Numbered from the stretch's first letter, positions 1-9,183 are shown. The stretch is DNA of 41,710 bases from Rhodospirillaceae bacterium (GCA_002724395.1 PBOR01000017.1:50983-92692), one strand, 5' to 3'. The notes: a model not told the origin generated them from the sequence alone. Numbers and translations are program-made.

Positions 1-291
1 CCACACCTCAACTTCACCTGTTGGGATATTATTATTGATGGTTTCATTTGATCGTTTTTTGACTGGGCCGGTCACTGTGATGACCGACTCGTTTGATAAT
101 CCCTCGACTCGGGCGAAGTGCGGACTAGATGAATCTACAACACACTGGGTAATACCGTAATGGTCACGCAAATCAACAAACAATAGGTTACCGTGATCGC
201 GCATCCGATGGACCCAGCCCGACAAACGGACCGTTTCATCGGTATTTTCGAGACGAAGTGCGTCGCAATGGTGAGAACGGTAAAGATGCAT
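1..291 (-). CDS. aspS: Aspartyl-tRNA synthetase, N-terminal part (cut by window edge)
   Basis: Charges tRNA-Asp (or tRNA-Asp and tRNA-Asn in non-discriminating forms) with aspartate in the cytoplasm. Only the first 97 codons are present; the gene runs off the left edge. The translation shows the OB-fold anticodon-binding domain of bacterial AspRS: a start MHLYRSHHC, then [18 protein letters not shown] and [14 protein letters not shown], which match the family closely. The ATG at 291 is preceded by an AAGGAAG ribosome binding site. A TTGACA hexamer lies upstream on the same strand (349-354), but its -10 partner is poor. The gene diverges from rnd, the usual neighbour of aspS in many alphaproteobacteria. 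Confidence 0.95.
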   Translation of the reverse strand, partial: MHLYRSHHCDALRLENTDETVRLSGWVHRMRDHGNLLFVDLRDHYGITQCVVDSSSPHFARVEGLSNESVITVTGPVKKRSNETINNNIPTGEVEVW

Positions 292-371
292 GCCGGTCAA
301 CTTCCTTAGGTCGGGAATCGGGCGCAAAGGGCATGGATTCGCGTGTCTTGTCAAGCCAAACCCCCGCTAGA

Positions 372-380
372 TGATATAAT
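372..380 (+). promoter_or_regulatory. Extended -10 promoter for rnd
   Basis: A perfect TATAAT (375-380) is preceded by TGA, giving the extended -10 form TGnTATAAT. No well-spaced -35 is seen; TTGTCA at 348-353 is 21 bases away, too far for the normal spacing, but an extended -10 can work without it. Transcription would begin near 387, some 55 bases before the preferred rnd start. Confidence 0.5.
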
Positions 381-444
381 AAGCAAGTGATTTTATTGCT
401 ACCCATTGACGACAGCGCAAATGGGTGTATCCCTTATTGCTGCA

Positions 445-1608
445 ATGTCAATCAAACCCATCACCGATACCGATACACTTCAAGCTTTCTGTAAGCGTCA
501 ACAAGGCTCACAATACGTGACTGTCGACACCGAGTTCATGCGGGAAAAGACCTATTGGCCAATCCTCTGCCTTGTTCAAATCGGCGGACCAGATGATGCA
601 GTAGTTGTCGATGCAATGGCACCAAACCTTGATCTTACGCCCCTGTATAATTTGATGCTAGATCAATCTATCCTCAAAGTTTTTCATGCTGCGCGCCAGG
701 ATTTAGAAATTTTCTATTACAAAATGGGCAAATTACCAGGACCCATTTTCGACACACAGCTAGCGGCAATGGTATGCGGGTTTGGCGATCAGATTGGTTA
801 CGAACCATTAGTGGCAAAAATTCTCGGAGTCAGAGCCAACAAACAATCACGCTTTAGCGATTGGTCCCGCCGGCCACTTACCGACCAGCAACTCAACTAT
901 GCACTCGGTGACGTTACGCATCTGCGTTCAGCATACGAATCGCTCGCAAAGCAATTAGAAGAGAACGGCCGATCTCATTGGCTAGATGAAGAAATGGCAG
1001 TACTTTCTTCAACGCAAACCTATGCAACCGAACCGGCCAATGCATGGAAACGTATCAAAAGCCGGAATATAGATTCAAAATTTTTATCCGTTCTGCAAGC
1101 TGTCGCCGCATGGCGTGAGCGTGAAGCACAGCAGCGAGACTTGCCACGCAATCGTATTGCACGCGATGACACGCTGCTGGATTTAGCCAGCCGAGCGCCA
1201 AAAACTCTCGACGAACTTGCTCATACCCGAGGTCTCTCCAATGGATTCTCCAAAGGCAAAAATGCTAATATTCTTTTGAGCGCAATAGCCGAAGGTCGTG
1301 CATTACCTAAAAATCAAGCGCCCATAAAAAAGATGAAACCACCGTTGCCTCCGGGCATTGGGCCACTTACAGAACTACTCAAGGTAATGCTAAGACAGTG
1401 CAGCGAGAGGACCGGCGTCGCAAGTCGATTGATTGCAAGCGTCTCCGACCTAGAGCAGGTTGCTGCTGATGACAATGCGGATGTGCGTACTCTTAAGGGA
1501 TGGCGCCGAGATATTTTCGGTGAACAAGCGCTTGCCCTCAAGCGGGGTGAACTTGCCATTATAGTGGAAAACAACGCCATCCGGCTGTTGCCGCAGACCC
1601 CAAAGTAA
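445..1608 (+). CDS. rnd: Ribonuclease D
   Basis: A 3'-5' exoribonuclease that trims tRNA and other stable RNA precursors. With the start at 445 the protein has 387 residues. The DEDD catalytic residues are visible: D28 and E30 in VTVDTEF, D86 in HAARQDLEIF, and Y152 with D156 in NYALGDVTHL (the DEDDy subtype). An HRDC domain follows at about 211-292 (KFLSVLQAVAAWRERE). The frame is open to a TTG at 406 and has another ATG at 421; 445 was chosen because family members begin just before this ITDTDTL segment. No clear ribosome binding site decides between them. The next gene, an M23 peptidase, begins 4 bases after the stop, so the two are likely cotranscribed. Confidence 0.92.
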   Translation: MSIKPITDTDTLQAFCKRQQGSQYVTVDTEFMREKTYWPILCLVQIGGPDDAVVVDAMAPNLDLTPLYNLMLDQSILKVFHAARQDLEIFYYKMGKLPGPIFDTQLAAMVCGFGDQIGYEPLVAKILGVRANKQSRFSDWSRRPLTDQQLNYALGDVTHLRSAYESLAKQLEENGRSHWLDEEMAVLSSTQTYATEPANAWKRIKSRNIDSKFLSVLQAVAAWREREAQQRDLPRNRIARDDTLLDLASRAPKTLDELAHTRGLSNGFSKGKNANILLSAIAEGRALPKNQAPIKKMKPPLPPGIGPLTELLKVMLRQCSERTGVASRLIASVSDLEQVAADDNADVRTLKGWRRDIFGEQALALKRGELAIIVENNAIRLLPQTPK

Positions 1609-1612
1609 GTTC

Positions 1613-2617
1613 ATGCGCAAATTTATGGTAACTATGCTTTTTTGCATCATCGCTTTAGAAGCGTCAGCACAAACCCCGTTCCCAAGATTCAGTATCCCGA
1701 TAGATTGCAAATTTGGCGAAAATTGCGACGTGATACTTTTTGTTGACCATAAGAGGGGTTCAGGCTGGCGCGATTTTCAATGCGGAAATCTATCTTACGA
1801 TACTCACAACGGCACTGATATCCGCATTCGTAGCATCGATCTTATGTTGCGAGGCGTTGATGTGATGGCTGCAGCACCTGGTCGTATAACCTATATCCGC
1901 CGGGGAATGCCGGATATATCCTATAAAGCCGTCGGCCGCGAAGTCATTAATCGCCGGGGCTACGGCAATGTTATTATTATAAATCACGGCAAAGGGTGGC
2001 AAACGACCTACGCTCATTTAAAGAAAAATAGTATTCGCGTGGCGAGAGGTCAGCAGGTCAAAACGGGCGATATCATTGCGCAAGTTGGAATGTCAGGCCT
2101 CGCAGAGATTCCCCATCTACATTTTGGCGTCCTACACGATAATAAAGTCATTGACCCATTCAGCGGCACCATCAGTACGCAACATTGTAGTACTACCGGC
2201 ACATCGCTATGGATGCCTAGAGCTCTGCGCAAAATGCGCTATCCAGGACCATTCGTTCTACATGCTGGATTCAGCGAAAGCGCAAAGATAAATCGGACAG
2301 CACTTGTCTACGGGTTAGATGAAAAAAATAAATTTTATAATAAAGCACAAAATTTTATATTTGCCATCGAATTTGGTGGTGTGCGTAAAGGCGACGAATA
2401 TGAAATGAGAATTATCACTCCAAATAAGAAAATCCTAGCTCAGTCAAAAAAAAGAATAGGTAAAGAGATTCAGTTCAAATTTGATTTTGTCGGCCGCATG
2501 GGCCGCGGTCGAACCTGGCCGAAAGGAAAGTATCAAGGTCAATTTAAGCTTTACCGAAACGAGTCCGGAAAAAGTCGAAAGATCTTAGAGTTCAAACGAT
2601 ATATTTGGGTAGATTAA
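1613..2617 (+). CDS. Exported M23 family (LytM-type) metallopeptidase
   Basis: A secreted or periplasmic zinc peptidase-fold protein of 334 residues. A signal peptide covers about residues 1-20 (hydrophobic MLFCIIALEASA, cleavage near ASAQ). The M23 motifs are present: H65-x3-D69 in THNGTDIR, H135 in YAHL and H168-x-H170 in PHLHFG, so the zinc site looks complete and the enzyme should be active on peptidoglycan cross-bridges or another glycine-rich peptide. About 150 further residues after the peptidase domain (beta-rich, lysine-rich) are not recognised. It follows rnd by 4 bases and converges with hda, with only 9 bases between the stops. The substrate is inferred from the family, not shown by sequence. 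Confidence 0.85.
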   Translation: MRKFMVTMLFCIIALEASAQTPFPRFSIPIDCKFGENCDVILFVDHKRGSGWRDFQCGNLSYDTHNGTDIRIRSIDLMLRGVDVMAAAPGRITYIRRGMPDISYKAVGREVINRRGYGNVIIINHGKGWQTTYAHLKKNSIRVARGQQVKTGDIIAQVGMSGLAEIPHLHFGVLHDNKVIDPFSGTISTQHCSTTGTSLWMPRALRKMRYPGPFVLHAGFSESAKINRTALVYGLDEKNKFYNKAQNFIFAIEFGGVRKGDEYEMRIITPNKKILAQSKKRIGKEIQFKFDFVGRMGRGRTWPKGKYQGQFKLYRNESGKSRKILEFKRYIWVD

Positions 2618-2626
2618 AAATATGGT

Positions 2627-3304
2627 CTACCTGTTCATTTCCAGCGTCTCTAAAACACGCCGCGCCAACGGCACAGTAATGCGTCTTTTTTCTGCGAGCG
2701 CTGCACGATCCAACGCTGCAACCAGACGGCTCGCTTCCGAGAAAGACCGTTCCATGCGGGCGAGCAAAAAAGTGAGCACATATGGTTCGACCCGTAACTG
2801 GCGGTCCGCAAATTGTTTGATCATCAATGCCCCAATTAATCCATCATTAGGTGAACCGATGCCGACCGCTGGACAAGCAAGAAGCCGGGATCGTAAATCC
2901 CTTAATCTTATATCCCATCGAGCAGGTGCTGAGCGTGCCACAATTAATAAATGGCCGTTACGTTCGGCAAGCACGTTATATAGGTGGAGTAATGCTTCTT
3001 CATCAAAAGGCAATTCAAGAGGGTCGATAACAGCGAATTTCGAATCACCCAGCCGATCCGGCAATAAATCTGGAAAAGACCCATCATCGACTAACAAAGC
3101 CGTACATCGTGAGCGCCACACATGCGCTAAATGGCTTTTGCCCGCACCCTGCGGCCCATATAGGACAAGCGCCGGCAACGACCACTCAGGCCAACGATCA
3201 ACCCAAGCCACAGCATCTTGATTGCAAGGCGCAACTAAAAAATCAGCCATACCAGATGCAGATCGATGACCTAAATCTAAGGGAATTTGTTGACGCGAGC
3301 TCAA
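2627..3304 (-). CDS. hda: DnaA-related protein Hda
   Basis: A 225-residue AAA+ protein related to DnaA. In the family, Hda with the DNA-loaded sliding clamp stimulates ATP hydrolysis by DnaA and prevents re-initiation. The sequence shows an N-terminal clamp-binding-like peptide QIPLDL (residues 6-11), Walker A GPQGAGKSH (50-58), and a DnaA-like lid with ALDRAAL near the C-terminus. The C-terminal DnaA DNA-binding domain is absent, as expected. The ATG overlaps the stop of the upstream membrane protein gene by 4 bases (ATGA), so the two are translationally coupled in the DUF2066-phosphatidyltransferase-PerM-hda run. Confidence 0.88.
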   Translation of the reverse strand: MSSRQQIPLDLGHRSASGMADFLVAPCNQDAVAWVDRWPEWSLPALVLYGPQGAGKSHLAHVWRSRCTALLVDDGSFPDLLPDRLGDSKFAVIDPLELPFDEEALLHLYNVLAERNGHLLIVARSAPARWDIRLRDLRSRLLACPAVGIGSPNDGLIGALMIKQFADRQLRVEPYVLTFLLARMERSFSEASRLVAALDRAALAEKRRITVPLARRVLETLEMNR

Positions 3305-4428
3305 GAAGTCGAACCACCATCAATGCCGTCACGGCGGTCTTTTTGACCGGTAAGATAAAGGGCACTGCACATATAGCGCTGCAACGCAAACCGAACCATG
3401 ACACCAATCACAGCGGCTACCGGTACTGCGAGCAGAACACCTAAAAAGCCGAACAACGCGCCACCAGCCATCAAAGCAAAAACTATCCAAACCGCGTGGA
3501 GCCCTACCCTTTCGCCCACCAGTTTCGGTGTTATAAAATTGCCTTCTACAACCTGACCAACCGCGAACACCGCAGCTACTGCCAAAATTGGGCCATATGC
3601 ATCAAACTGCACGATGGCCAGCCCCAGCCCAACGACAACGCCGGCTAGCATACCAAAATAGGGAACAAATGAAATCAAACCAGTACCGAGTCCCACTATC
3701 AATCCAAAATCCAGGCCTATTACCGACAAGCCGGTAGCGTAATAAATACCCAAAAGCAAACAAACTAAAAATTGACCGCGCACAAAACCCGATAAGGTTT
3801 GATCGACAAGAAATACCTGCTCACGAATAGTTTCGCGATGTGATATCGGTAAATATCTGTCAATACATTTAATGATCTGATCCCAATCGCGCAGAAGATA
3901 GAAAGCAACCACCGGGGTTACTGCAAGAATCGATATCACATTAAAGGCTGCTTCAACGCCGCTCAGTAAATTTAAAAAGAATTTGACCGCAACCTTAGCC
4001 GCATCACCTACATATGGGCCAACGATATCTTTAAATCCATTTGCACCACCGTTATCAATATGGGACAGCAATGCCATCACGAGTGGCGTTGCCTTTGCCT
4101 CTAAAACACCGATATACCCAGGCACTTTCTCAGCAAACTCCGTTACCTGATTAATAAGCAGTGGAATTAACAAAGCAAATGCAAGAACGATTAATATGAA
4201 GAAAACTAGAATAATAATGAGCGTTGCCCAAGTTCGCGAGAACTTATGATCCTCGAGCCAGTCGCACAGCGGATCCAGAAGATACGCGACCCCCATACCG
4301 ACCACGAAAGGTAGCAAAATACCCCGCAATAGAACCAATCCCGCAATAAAGAAAACGATAACTCCTATCCAAACAAATGTACGTTGCTGTAATGTCATAG
4401 TCTCGTGCCCCCGGCTAAATTTGGCCAT
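3301..4428 (-). CDS. AI-2E family (PerM-type) membrane protein
   Basis: A 375-residue polytopic inner membrane protein of the AI-2E transporter/PerM family. Hydrophobic segments lie at about residues 15-45 and 60-90, and several more fill the C-terminal half. The family-typical stretches PVVAFYLLRDWD and FVPYFGMLAGVV are clear. Members have been proposed to export autoinducer-2, permeate or sodium/proton; sequence does not decide. The start at 4428 lies inside the end of the phosphatidyltransferase gene (14-base overlap) with AGGA just ahead; a second ATG at 4398 after GGGGG is an alternative and would remove ten residues. The position just upstream of hda is common in this class. Confidence 0.85.
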   Translation of the reverse strand: MAKFSRGHETMTLQQRTFVWIGVIVFFIAGLVLLRGILLPFVVGMGVAYLLDPLCDWLEDHKFSRTWATLIIILVFFILIVLAFALLIPLLINQVTEFAEKVPGYIGVLEAKATPLVMALLSHIDNGGANGFKDIVGPYVGDAAKVAVKFFLNLLSGVEAAFNVISILAVTPVVAFYLLRDWDQIIKCIDRYLPISHRETIREQVFLVDQTLSGFVRGQFLVCLLLGIYYATGLSVIGLDFGLIVGLGTGLISFVPYFGMLAGVVVGLGLAIVQFDAYGPILAVAAVFAVGQVVEGNFITPKLVGERVGLHAVWIVFALMAGGALFGFLGVLLAVPVAAVIGVMVRFALQRYMCSALYLTGQKDRRDGIDGGSTS

Positions 4429-4990
4429 TATCCTGACGCGCGCTATTAATTGCTGTTACATAACGGTAAGCGTATCCGGTGCCGGATGCTATCGTCGTCA
4501 TCGCCACAATATATTGCATCACCAAGATAAGATTCGCCTCGTACACGCCAATACCGATTTCTGCTAAAACCAGCGCAACTAATATAATCTGCATTGTGGT
4601 ATTCAGTTTACTGATAAAAAGTGGGCGCATTATGACTGGACGCCCGAGTGGCAGTGCCAAAATTGCGCCTCCAATGATAACCACATCACGAAACACTACT
4701 AGTATAACTAACCAATTGGCGATTTGCCCCTCTATGCCTAGCGCGACGAAACAACTAACCAACAAAGCCTTATCAGCCAGAGGGTCTATATAACTTCCAA
4801 AAGTGGTGACTGCATCGAATCGCTTTGCAATGAAACCATCAACCGCATCAGAGATACTGGCAGCAACAAAGACCCAGAACGCTGCCGACAATTCGCCAGC
4901 TACGATCAACCAAACCATGAGTGGCACCGCAAATAATCGCGCTAATGAAATAAGATTCGGCAGACTAATTAGAATTTGGCGAGATTTCAT
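4415..4990 (-). CDS. CDP-alcohol phosphatidyltransferase (PgsA-like)
   Basis: An inner-membrane enzyme of 191 residues that moves a phosphatidyl group from CDP-diacylglycerol to an alcohol, making a phospholipid precursor. The signature D-G-x2-A-x-R-x8-G-x3-D-x3-D is present in slightly relaxed form: DAVDGFIAKRFD followed by GSYIDPLADKALL (about residues 48-76). Four or more hydrophobic helices fill the rest. Length and motif fit phosphatidylglycerophosphate synthase, but in this class a second pgsA often sits elsewhere, so the alcohol acceptor is left open. It lies 18 bases after the DUF2066 gene and overlaps the PerM-type gene. Confidence 0.85.
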   Translation of the reverse strand: MKSRQILISLPNLISLARLFAVPLMVWLIVAGELSAAFWVFVAASISDAVDGFIAKRFDAVTTFGSYIDPLADKALLVSCFVALGIEGQIANWLVILVVFRDVVIIGGAILALPLGRPVIMRPLFISKLNTTMQIILVALVLAEIGIGVYEANLILVMQYIVAMTTIASGTGYAYRYVTAINSARQDNGQI

Positions 4991-5008
4991 TGGCGTATTT
5001 CGAACCCT

Positions 5009-6139
5009 TCAACGAGGAAGCCGCTGGAGCATCCATAAATTTTGCTCCTCCGCATAAGAAAGGTTTAAGCCATTCTGTTCGAAAGCAACGCGCAACTGTT
5101 TTGGGTCACCCTGAAACTGGACGATAATTTCAGATTCGCGAATAGACATACGACGTATACCAAAATGTTTGACTGTGGCAACATTGCGCAACTTATCCTT
5201 CACATCTATCCATTCCTCTAAATTAGAAAAAGGAACTACCGCCACTAGCGAGTTCATTGTACCCGTGGTCAATAAATTTGCTGTTTTCCAATTCTCTCGT
5301 AGCTGCTGGATAAGAACCAAAGCCAGTTGCTTTTGAAACTCATAACTAGTCATGCCTGGCTGGCTTTCATAGGCACTCACTTCTTTACTTACTTTACCAG
5401 TACTATAGAAGGTCACGAGTTTGATCTCGGCACGATGAATTTTTATCTTATTTTCCTCGCTGAACTCCGCTGGTGGGACGGCCACCTCGCTGAACTCAGC
5501 CGATGGCACAACCACACCGCGCGATTGATACTTCTTAGCTACAGCGTGCAATTGCATGATATTTCCGGCTAGTGCTTGTTCTGCGGTCACCAATGCGATA
5601 TCGGACAATTCTCGTTCCGGCATTAATAGCGGCAATAACCCGTCTGGTGCTGTAACTTCACCCCAGATGTCAAACCACGGATTCGGTTCGTCCCAAAGCA
5701 AGGGAGTCTTTCCGCTAATCATTACAGGCAAGACAACAAACGGCCGACTAGCGGTTTCCGCGAAAGGGATGTCCATACGCCGCAATAACGCCCTCACAGT
5801 CTTCGGCTTGAACCGAACACTGAGCTTCGCGTGATAGCGTCCGCCACCAAGTTTTTCCTCGGACACTGAGAAGTCAAGAACCATATGCCCCGTAAGTGCG
5901 TCAGTCGGTGCCGGTAACCTTGCGTAATCACTTTGCAAAGTAAGTCGTTTTAACAATTCACCGAGAGCGTTGCGCTGGCCCGCGGCAAGGGCTTTTTTCT
6001 TAGCGGACAACTCGCTAGAGGCTTTTTCCTTTACCTCTACACCTCGAATCGTAAACACGTCGGCCGCAAAAGCATTGCTCACAACCAGCAATAGACAGTA
6101 ACAAGATATAAAGTTGACAATTAGCAGTCTACGAAACAT
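5009..6139 (-). CDS. DUF2066 family exported protein
   Basis: A 376-residue protein with a signal peptide (about residues 1-25, hydrophobic CYCLLLVVSNAFA, cleavage after AFA). The region FTIRGVEVKEKASSELSAKK with NALGELLKRLT matches the start of DUF2066, a family of unknown function in proteobacteria that usually lies upstream of hda or the phosphatidyltransferase and diverges from purM, as here. No catalytic motif is recognised. The middle of the protein contains an in-frame duplication of ten residues (PSAEFSE then PPAEFSE), encoded by a 30-base tandem repeat. It is probably the first gene of the minus-strand run ending with hda. Confidence 0.75.
   Translation of the reverse strand: MFRRLLIVNFISCYCLLLVVSNAFAADVFTIRGVEVKEKASSELSAKKKALAAGQRNALGELLKRLTLQSDYARLPAPTDALTGHMVLDFSVSEEKLGGGRYHAKLSVRFKPKTVRALLRRMDIPFAETASRPFVVLPVMISGKTPLLWDEPNPWFDIWGEVTAPDGLLPLLMPERELSDIALVTAEQALAGNIMQLHAVAKKYQSRGVVVPSAEFSEVAVPPAEFSEENKIKIHRAEIKLVTFYSTGKVSKEVSAYESQPGMTSYEFQKQLALVLIQQLRENWKTANLLTTGTMNSLVAVVPFSNLEEWIDVKDKLRNVATVKHFGIRRMSIRESEIIVQFQGDPKQLRVAFEQNGLNLSYAEEQNLWMLQRLPR
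5455..5514 (-). repeat. Two-unit 30-base tandem repeat inside the DUF2066 gene
   Basis: Units 5455-5484 and 5485-5514 share their first 13 bases (CCTCGCTGAACTC on plus) and about 24 of 30 bases overall. The unit length is a multiple of three, so the reading frame is kept and ten residues are duplicated (AEFSE core). Confidence 0.7.
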
Positions 6140-6217
6140 TACAGACTAATCCCTATTGGATAGCTTTTAGGAGTAACCTTTTTATATGTTTTTCATTGAG
6201 AGGATTCTATAGCCACG

Positions 6218-7273
6218 ATGAAACCAACTTCTGGACTAACCTATCGCGACGCGGGTGTCGATATTGAAGCTGGTAACACGTTGGTGGACGCCATCAAACC
6301 ACTGGCAGCTTCAACAGCACGTTCAGGTGCCGGCGGAGCACTTGGTGGTTTTGGTGGATTGTTTGACTTAAAAGCCGCTGGCTACAAGGATCCGATCTTA
6401 GTAGCAGCCACAGATGGCGTCGGCACTAAATTAAAGTTAGCCACTGCAACCGGCAAGCATTGTACGATAGGTATTGATTTGGTTGCCATGTGCGTGAATG
6501 ATTTGATCGTCCAAGGTGCAGAGCCTTTATTTTTCCTCGACTACTTTGCGACTGGAAAATTGCAACAAGGTGTTGCAGAAGCAGTTATCAGAGGGATTTC
6601 GGAAGGCTGCTTACAAGCAGGATGTGCTTTAATCGGAGGTGAAACTGCTGAAATGCCTGGCCATTACAGCGAAGGGGACTATGATCTGGCCGGCTTCACA
6701 GTAGGTGCCATGGAACGAGATTCCGTTGTAGATGGAACTACTATCGGTGATGGAGACGTCATTTTAGGGCTCGCCGCGTCAGGGATCCATTCGAACGGTT
6801 ATTCGTTGGTACGCAAAATCGTTGAACTTAAGGGACTCGACTATGATAGCCCGGCCCCGTTCAACCCATCTATTACACTTGGAGAAGCACTGCTGACTCC
6901 CACGCGGATTTATGTAAAATCGGTTCTAGCAGCTCTAAAACTCGGCACTATAAAAGGCCTCGCACACATAACTGGCGGTGGATTGCCGGAGAATCTGCCG
7001 CGCACTTTACCTGACAGTATATCTGCAAAAATCGATCTCGGCAGTTGGAACAAACCCCCTGTCTTTGATTGGCTACGAGCAAGCGCAGAAATCGAAGACC
7101 TTGAGATGTTGCGTACATTTAATTCTGGAATCGGCATGGTCATAGTGGTCGCGGAAGAAAATGCCAAATCCTTAAAGTTACATCTAGAGGAAGCCGGTGA
7201 GACAGTATTCACGATAGGCACAACCCACGCGGCTAGCGGCAGCAGCACAGTTGCTTTCGAGGACAAATGGTAA
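6218..7273 (+). CDS. purM: Phosphoribosylformylglycinamidine cyclo-ligase (AIR synthetase)
   Basis: Catalyses the ATP-dependent ring closure of FGAM to aminoimidazole ribonucleotide in purine synthesis. The 351 residues match PurM throughout: [14 protein letters not shown] at the start, then [46 protein letters not shown] and [12 protein letters not shown]. The start ATG has GAGAGGA about 13 bases upstream, a long spacing, but no better in-frame start exists. The stop overlaps the purN start (TAATG), giving the usual purM-purN pair. It diverges from the DUF2066 gene across a 78-base gap. Confidence 0.97.
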   Translation: MKPTSGLTYRDAGVDIEAGNTLVDAIKPLAASTARSGAGGALGGFGGLFDLKAAGYKDPILVAATDGVGTKLKLATATGKHCTIGIDLVAMCVNDLIVQGAEPLFFLDYFATGKLQQGVAEAVIRGISEGCLQAGCALIGGETAEMPGHYSEGDYDLAGFTVGAMERDSVVDGTTIGDGDVILGLAASGIHSNGYSLVRKIVELKGLDYDSPAPFNPSITLGEALLTPTRIYVKSVLAALKLGTIKGLAHITGGGLPENLPRTLPDSISAKIDLGSWNKPPVFDWLRASAEIEDLEMLRTFNSGIGMVIVVAEENAKSLKLHLEEAGETVFTIGTTHAASGSSTVAFEDKW

Positions 7274-7929
7274 TGGCAGATAATTTACGCGTTGCCGTCC
7301 TGATTTCTGGCCGTGGCACTAATCTTCAAGCTCTAATAGACGCATGTGCAAAAAATGATTTCCCTGCCGAAATTGTGCGCGTTATCTCAAATAATGAAGA
7401 CGCATTCGGCTTAAAAATCGCACAAGCAGCAGGGCTATCCACCACGGTTATCAATCATCGTGGTTTCAAAAATCGCACCTCCTTCGAGGAGACGTTAAGC
7501 GCTGACCTGGAAGAACATGGAACAGAGCTTATTTGCCTCGCCGGCTTTATGCGGCTGCTTACAAGCGGCTTCGTAAGGTATTGGCATGATCGTCTAATTA
7601 ATATTCATCCTTCTCTATTACCTGCGTTTAAAGGGCTAAATACGCACCGACGCACAATCGAAGAAGGTGTTCGCGTTGCGGGATGCACTGTGCATTTTGT
7701 TCGGGCCGACATGGACGCGGGACCAATCATTGCTCAAGCTGCGGTTGCCGTTCTGCCTGACGATGACGAAAGTACCCTAGCAAGCCGAATTTTGGCCCAG
7801 GAGCACGTTATATTTCCGCTAGCACTGCGGCTAATAGCATCAGGCCGAATTAAGGTAATCAACGAAATTGTGCAAATAGACGGCGAACTAACCAGCCCTG
7901 ACCCACTCGTTAGCCCAAAATTAAATTAG
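7273..7929 (+). CDS. purN: Phosphoribosylglycinamide formyltransferase
   Basis: Transfers a formyl group from 10-formyl-tetrahydrofolate to GAR in purine synthesis. The GART signature is complete: ISGRGTNLQALIDA at the N-terminus, then INIHPSLLPAFKG with the catalytic Asn and His, and the Asp in ADMDAGPIIAQ. The ATG at 7273 shares a base with the purM stop and stands 9 bases after GAGGA; an in-frame ATG at 7267 is the alternative and adds two residues. It has 218 residues from 7273, the usual length. Confidence 0.96.
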   Translation: MADNLRVAVLISGRGTNLQALIDACAKNDFPAEIVRVISNNEDAFGLKIAQAAGLSTTVINHRGFKNRTSFEETLSADLEEHGTELICLAGFMRLLTSGFVRYWHDRLINIHPSLLPAFKGLNTHRRTIEEGVRVAGCTVHFVRADMDAGPIIAQAAVAVLPDDDESTLASRILAQEHVIFPLALRLIASGRIKVINEIVQIDGELTSPDPLVSPKLN

Positions 7930-8005
7930 CCATTAGACCTTGCACCCCTTCTCAGGCCAGTATACCTAAATAGTGATACTTTTATGCAATTTAAGAGGCA
8001 AAACT

Positions 8006-8140
8006 ATGTCTGGTGAAATGCAATTTAAGCAAGCGCCTAAAGAAAATTTAGATACTTGGAAGCTTGTCATAAGATTTATGACGTGGCTAACCGTCGGAAC
8101 AATAGCGCTATTAGTCGTTATGGCCGCAACATTGGTTTAA
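8006..8140 (+). CDS. aa3-type cytochrome c oxidase subunit IV (short)
   Basis: A 44-residue protein with a short hydrophilic N-terminus containing LDTWKLVIRFMTWLTV and then one transmembrane helix (TIALLVVMAATLV) reaching the C-terminus. This is the pattern of the alphaproteobacterial aa3 oxidase subunit IV family (PF07835): a Trp-containing segment, a second Trp at the membrane edge and a single helix. An AGAGG ribosome binding site lies 9 bases before the ATG. The gene stands alone between purN and ndk, away from any other oxidase gene, which is common for this subunit. Its role is structural; it binds the side of the oxidase core and is not catalytic. The family call rests on pattern and length, as the protein is very short. 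Confidence 0.75.
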   Translation: MSGEMQFKQAPKENLDTWKLVIRFMTWLTVGTIALLVVMAATLV

Positions 8141-8158
8141 TTATGCGGCTAGCCGCTC

Positions 8159-8581
8159 CTATCCAATGATGTCCAATTCTCTAAAGAAATAAGAAATTTC
8201 AGTTGCTGCCGTTTCGGGAGCATCAGAGCCATGCACTGAATTAGCCTCAATAGACTCGCCAAAATCCTTGCGAATGGTGCCCTCTTCCGCATTGGCAGGG
8301 TTTGTTGCACCCATTATTTCACGGTTTGCGGTGATGGCATTTTCACCTTCCAGCACCTGAACCACAACCGGGCCAGAACACATGAAATCACAAAGTTCAT
8401 CAAAGAACGCTCGTTCTTTATGAACAGCGTAGAATCCTTCAGCTTGAGCACGCGTCATATGTAAACGTCGCTGAGCCACAATTCGCAGCCCGGCGTCCTC
8501 AAAACGTGCGTTAATCTGTCCTGTTAAATTACGGCGTGTCGCATCCGGTTTAATAATCGATAAAGTAAGTTCAACGGCCAT
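8159..8581 (-). CDS. ndk: Nucleoside diphosphate kinase
   Basis: Balances nucleoside di- and triphosphate pools through a phosphohistidine intermediate. The 140 residues begin [14 protein letters not shown] and contain [12 protein letters not shown] with the active-site His; both are diagnostic. The frame is open upstream to 8674, but the ATG at 8581 carries a strong AGGAAG site 7 bases ahead and matches the family start, so it was chosen. It converges with the short oxidase subunit gene and follows holC-pepA on the same strand, past a hairpin. Confidence 0.97.
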   Translation of the reverse strand: MAVELTLSIIKPDATRRNLTGQINARFEDAGLRIVAQRRLHMTRAQAEGFYAVHKERAFFDELCDFMCSGPVVVQVLEGENAITANREIMGATNPANAEEGTIRKDFGESIEANSVHGSDAPETAATEISYFFRELDIIG

Positions 8582-8665
8582 ATTTATACTTCCTCTCCCT
8601 GACATCCTACACAACAGAGCCGCCGCCTTATAGACGCCTTGATCGTCCGCGGCAAGCCTTGTGAA

Positions 8666-8691
8666 ACGTCTCACTTAATTTCGTGAGACGT
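8666..8691 (-). terminator. Hairpin after holC (probable terminator)
   Basis: A perfect 9-base-pair inverted repeat, ACGTCTCAC and GTGAGACGT, with an 8-base loop begins 5 bases past the holC stop on minus. It is followed by only a short T run (TTT), so termination may be partial, allowing some read-through to ndk. Confidence 0.55.
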
Positions 8692-8696
8692 CCATA

Positions 8697-9155
8697 TTAG
8701 TCATCACCTGCCTCCTCTTTCCAGCGTCCTTGCTCGTTTTGCTGCCAATAGGTAAGAGTAAGCCCTTGTGTCCTAAACTGCTTCCATCGCAACCGAGCGC
8801 GCGCGACCACATCAGGGTCATTGCCATCAAATAAATCACAGCAAAGTTCGTACTCAGTAACGCTGTCGGAACCCGCGCCATCCAATAAAAAAAGTACCGA
8901 AGCCTTATTCGGGTTTTCATTCTTATGGGTCAACCAAATAGGCTGCAAAGATGCATTTCCATCCATTTTCGAACCATGAGGCAAGAAACTGCCATCCCCA
9001 TAGGTCCAAAGTTGCGTATTAAGAGCTGCCACGTGCTCCGCGGAACCTGCCATCACCACAGCCCGCCAACCACGCTCTATAACCTTTTCCAGCAATTGCG
9101 GCAAAGCCGCTTCCAGGGCAGTCCGTTGTAAATGATAAAACCGAATATCAGTCAA
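8697..9155 (-). CDS. holC: DNA polymerase III chi subunit
   Basis: A 152-residue clamp-loader accessory protein that in the family links the loader to single-stranded-DNA-binding protein. The start (TDIRFYHLQRTALEAALPQLL) and the segments WRAVVMAGS, LNTQLWTYGDGSFLPHG and PIWLTHKNENPN are characteristic. It lies 28 bases after pepA, the usual pepA-holC order in proteobacteria. Some C-terminal charged residues (GRWKEEAGDD) are variable between species. Confidence 0.93.
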   Translation of the reverse strand: MTDIRFYHLQRTALEAALPQLLEKVIERGWRAVVMAGSAEHVAALNTQLWTYGDGSFLPHGSKMDGNASLQPIWLTHKNENPNKASVLFLLDGAGSDSVTEYELCCDLFDGNDPDVVARARLRWKQFRTQGLTLTYWQQNEQGRWKEEAGDD

Positions 9156-9183
9156 GCCGAAGTCATCCCCGAATCATGCATAA

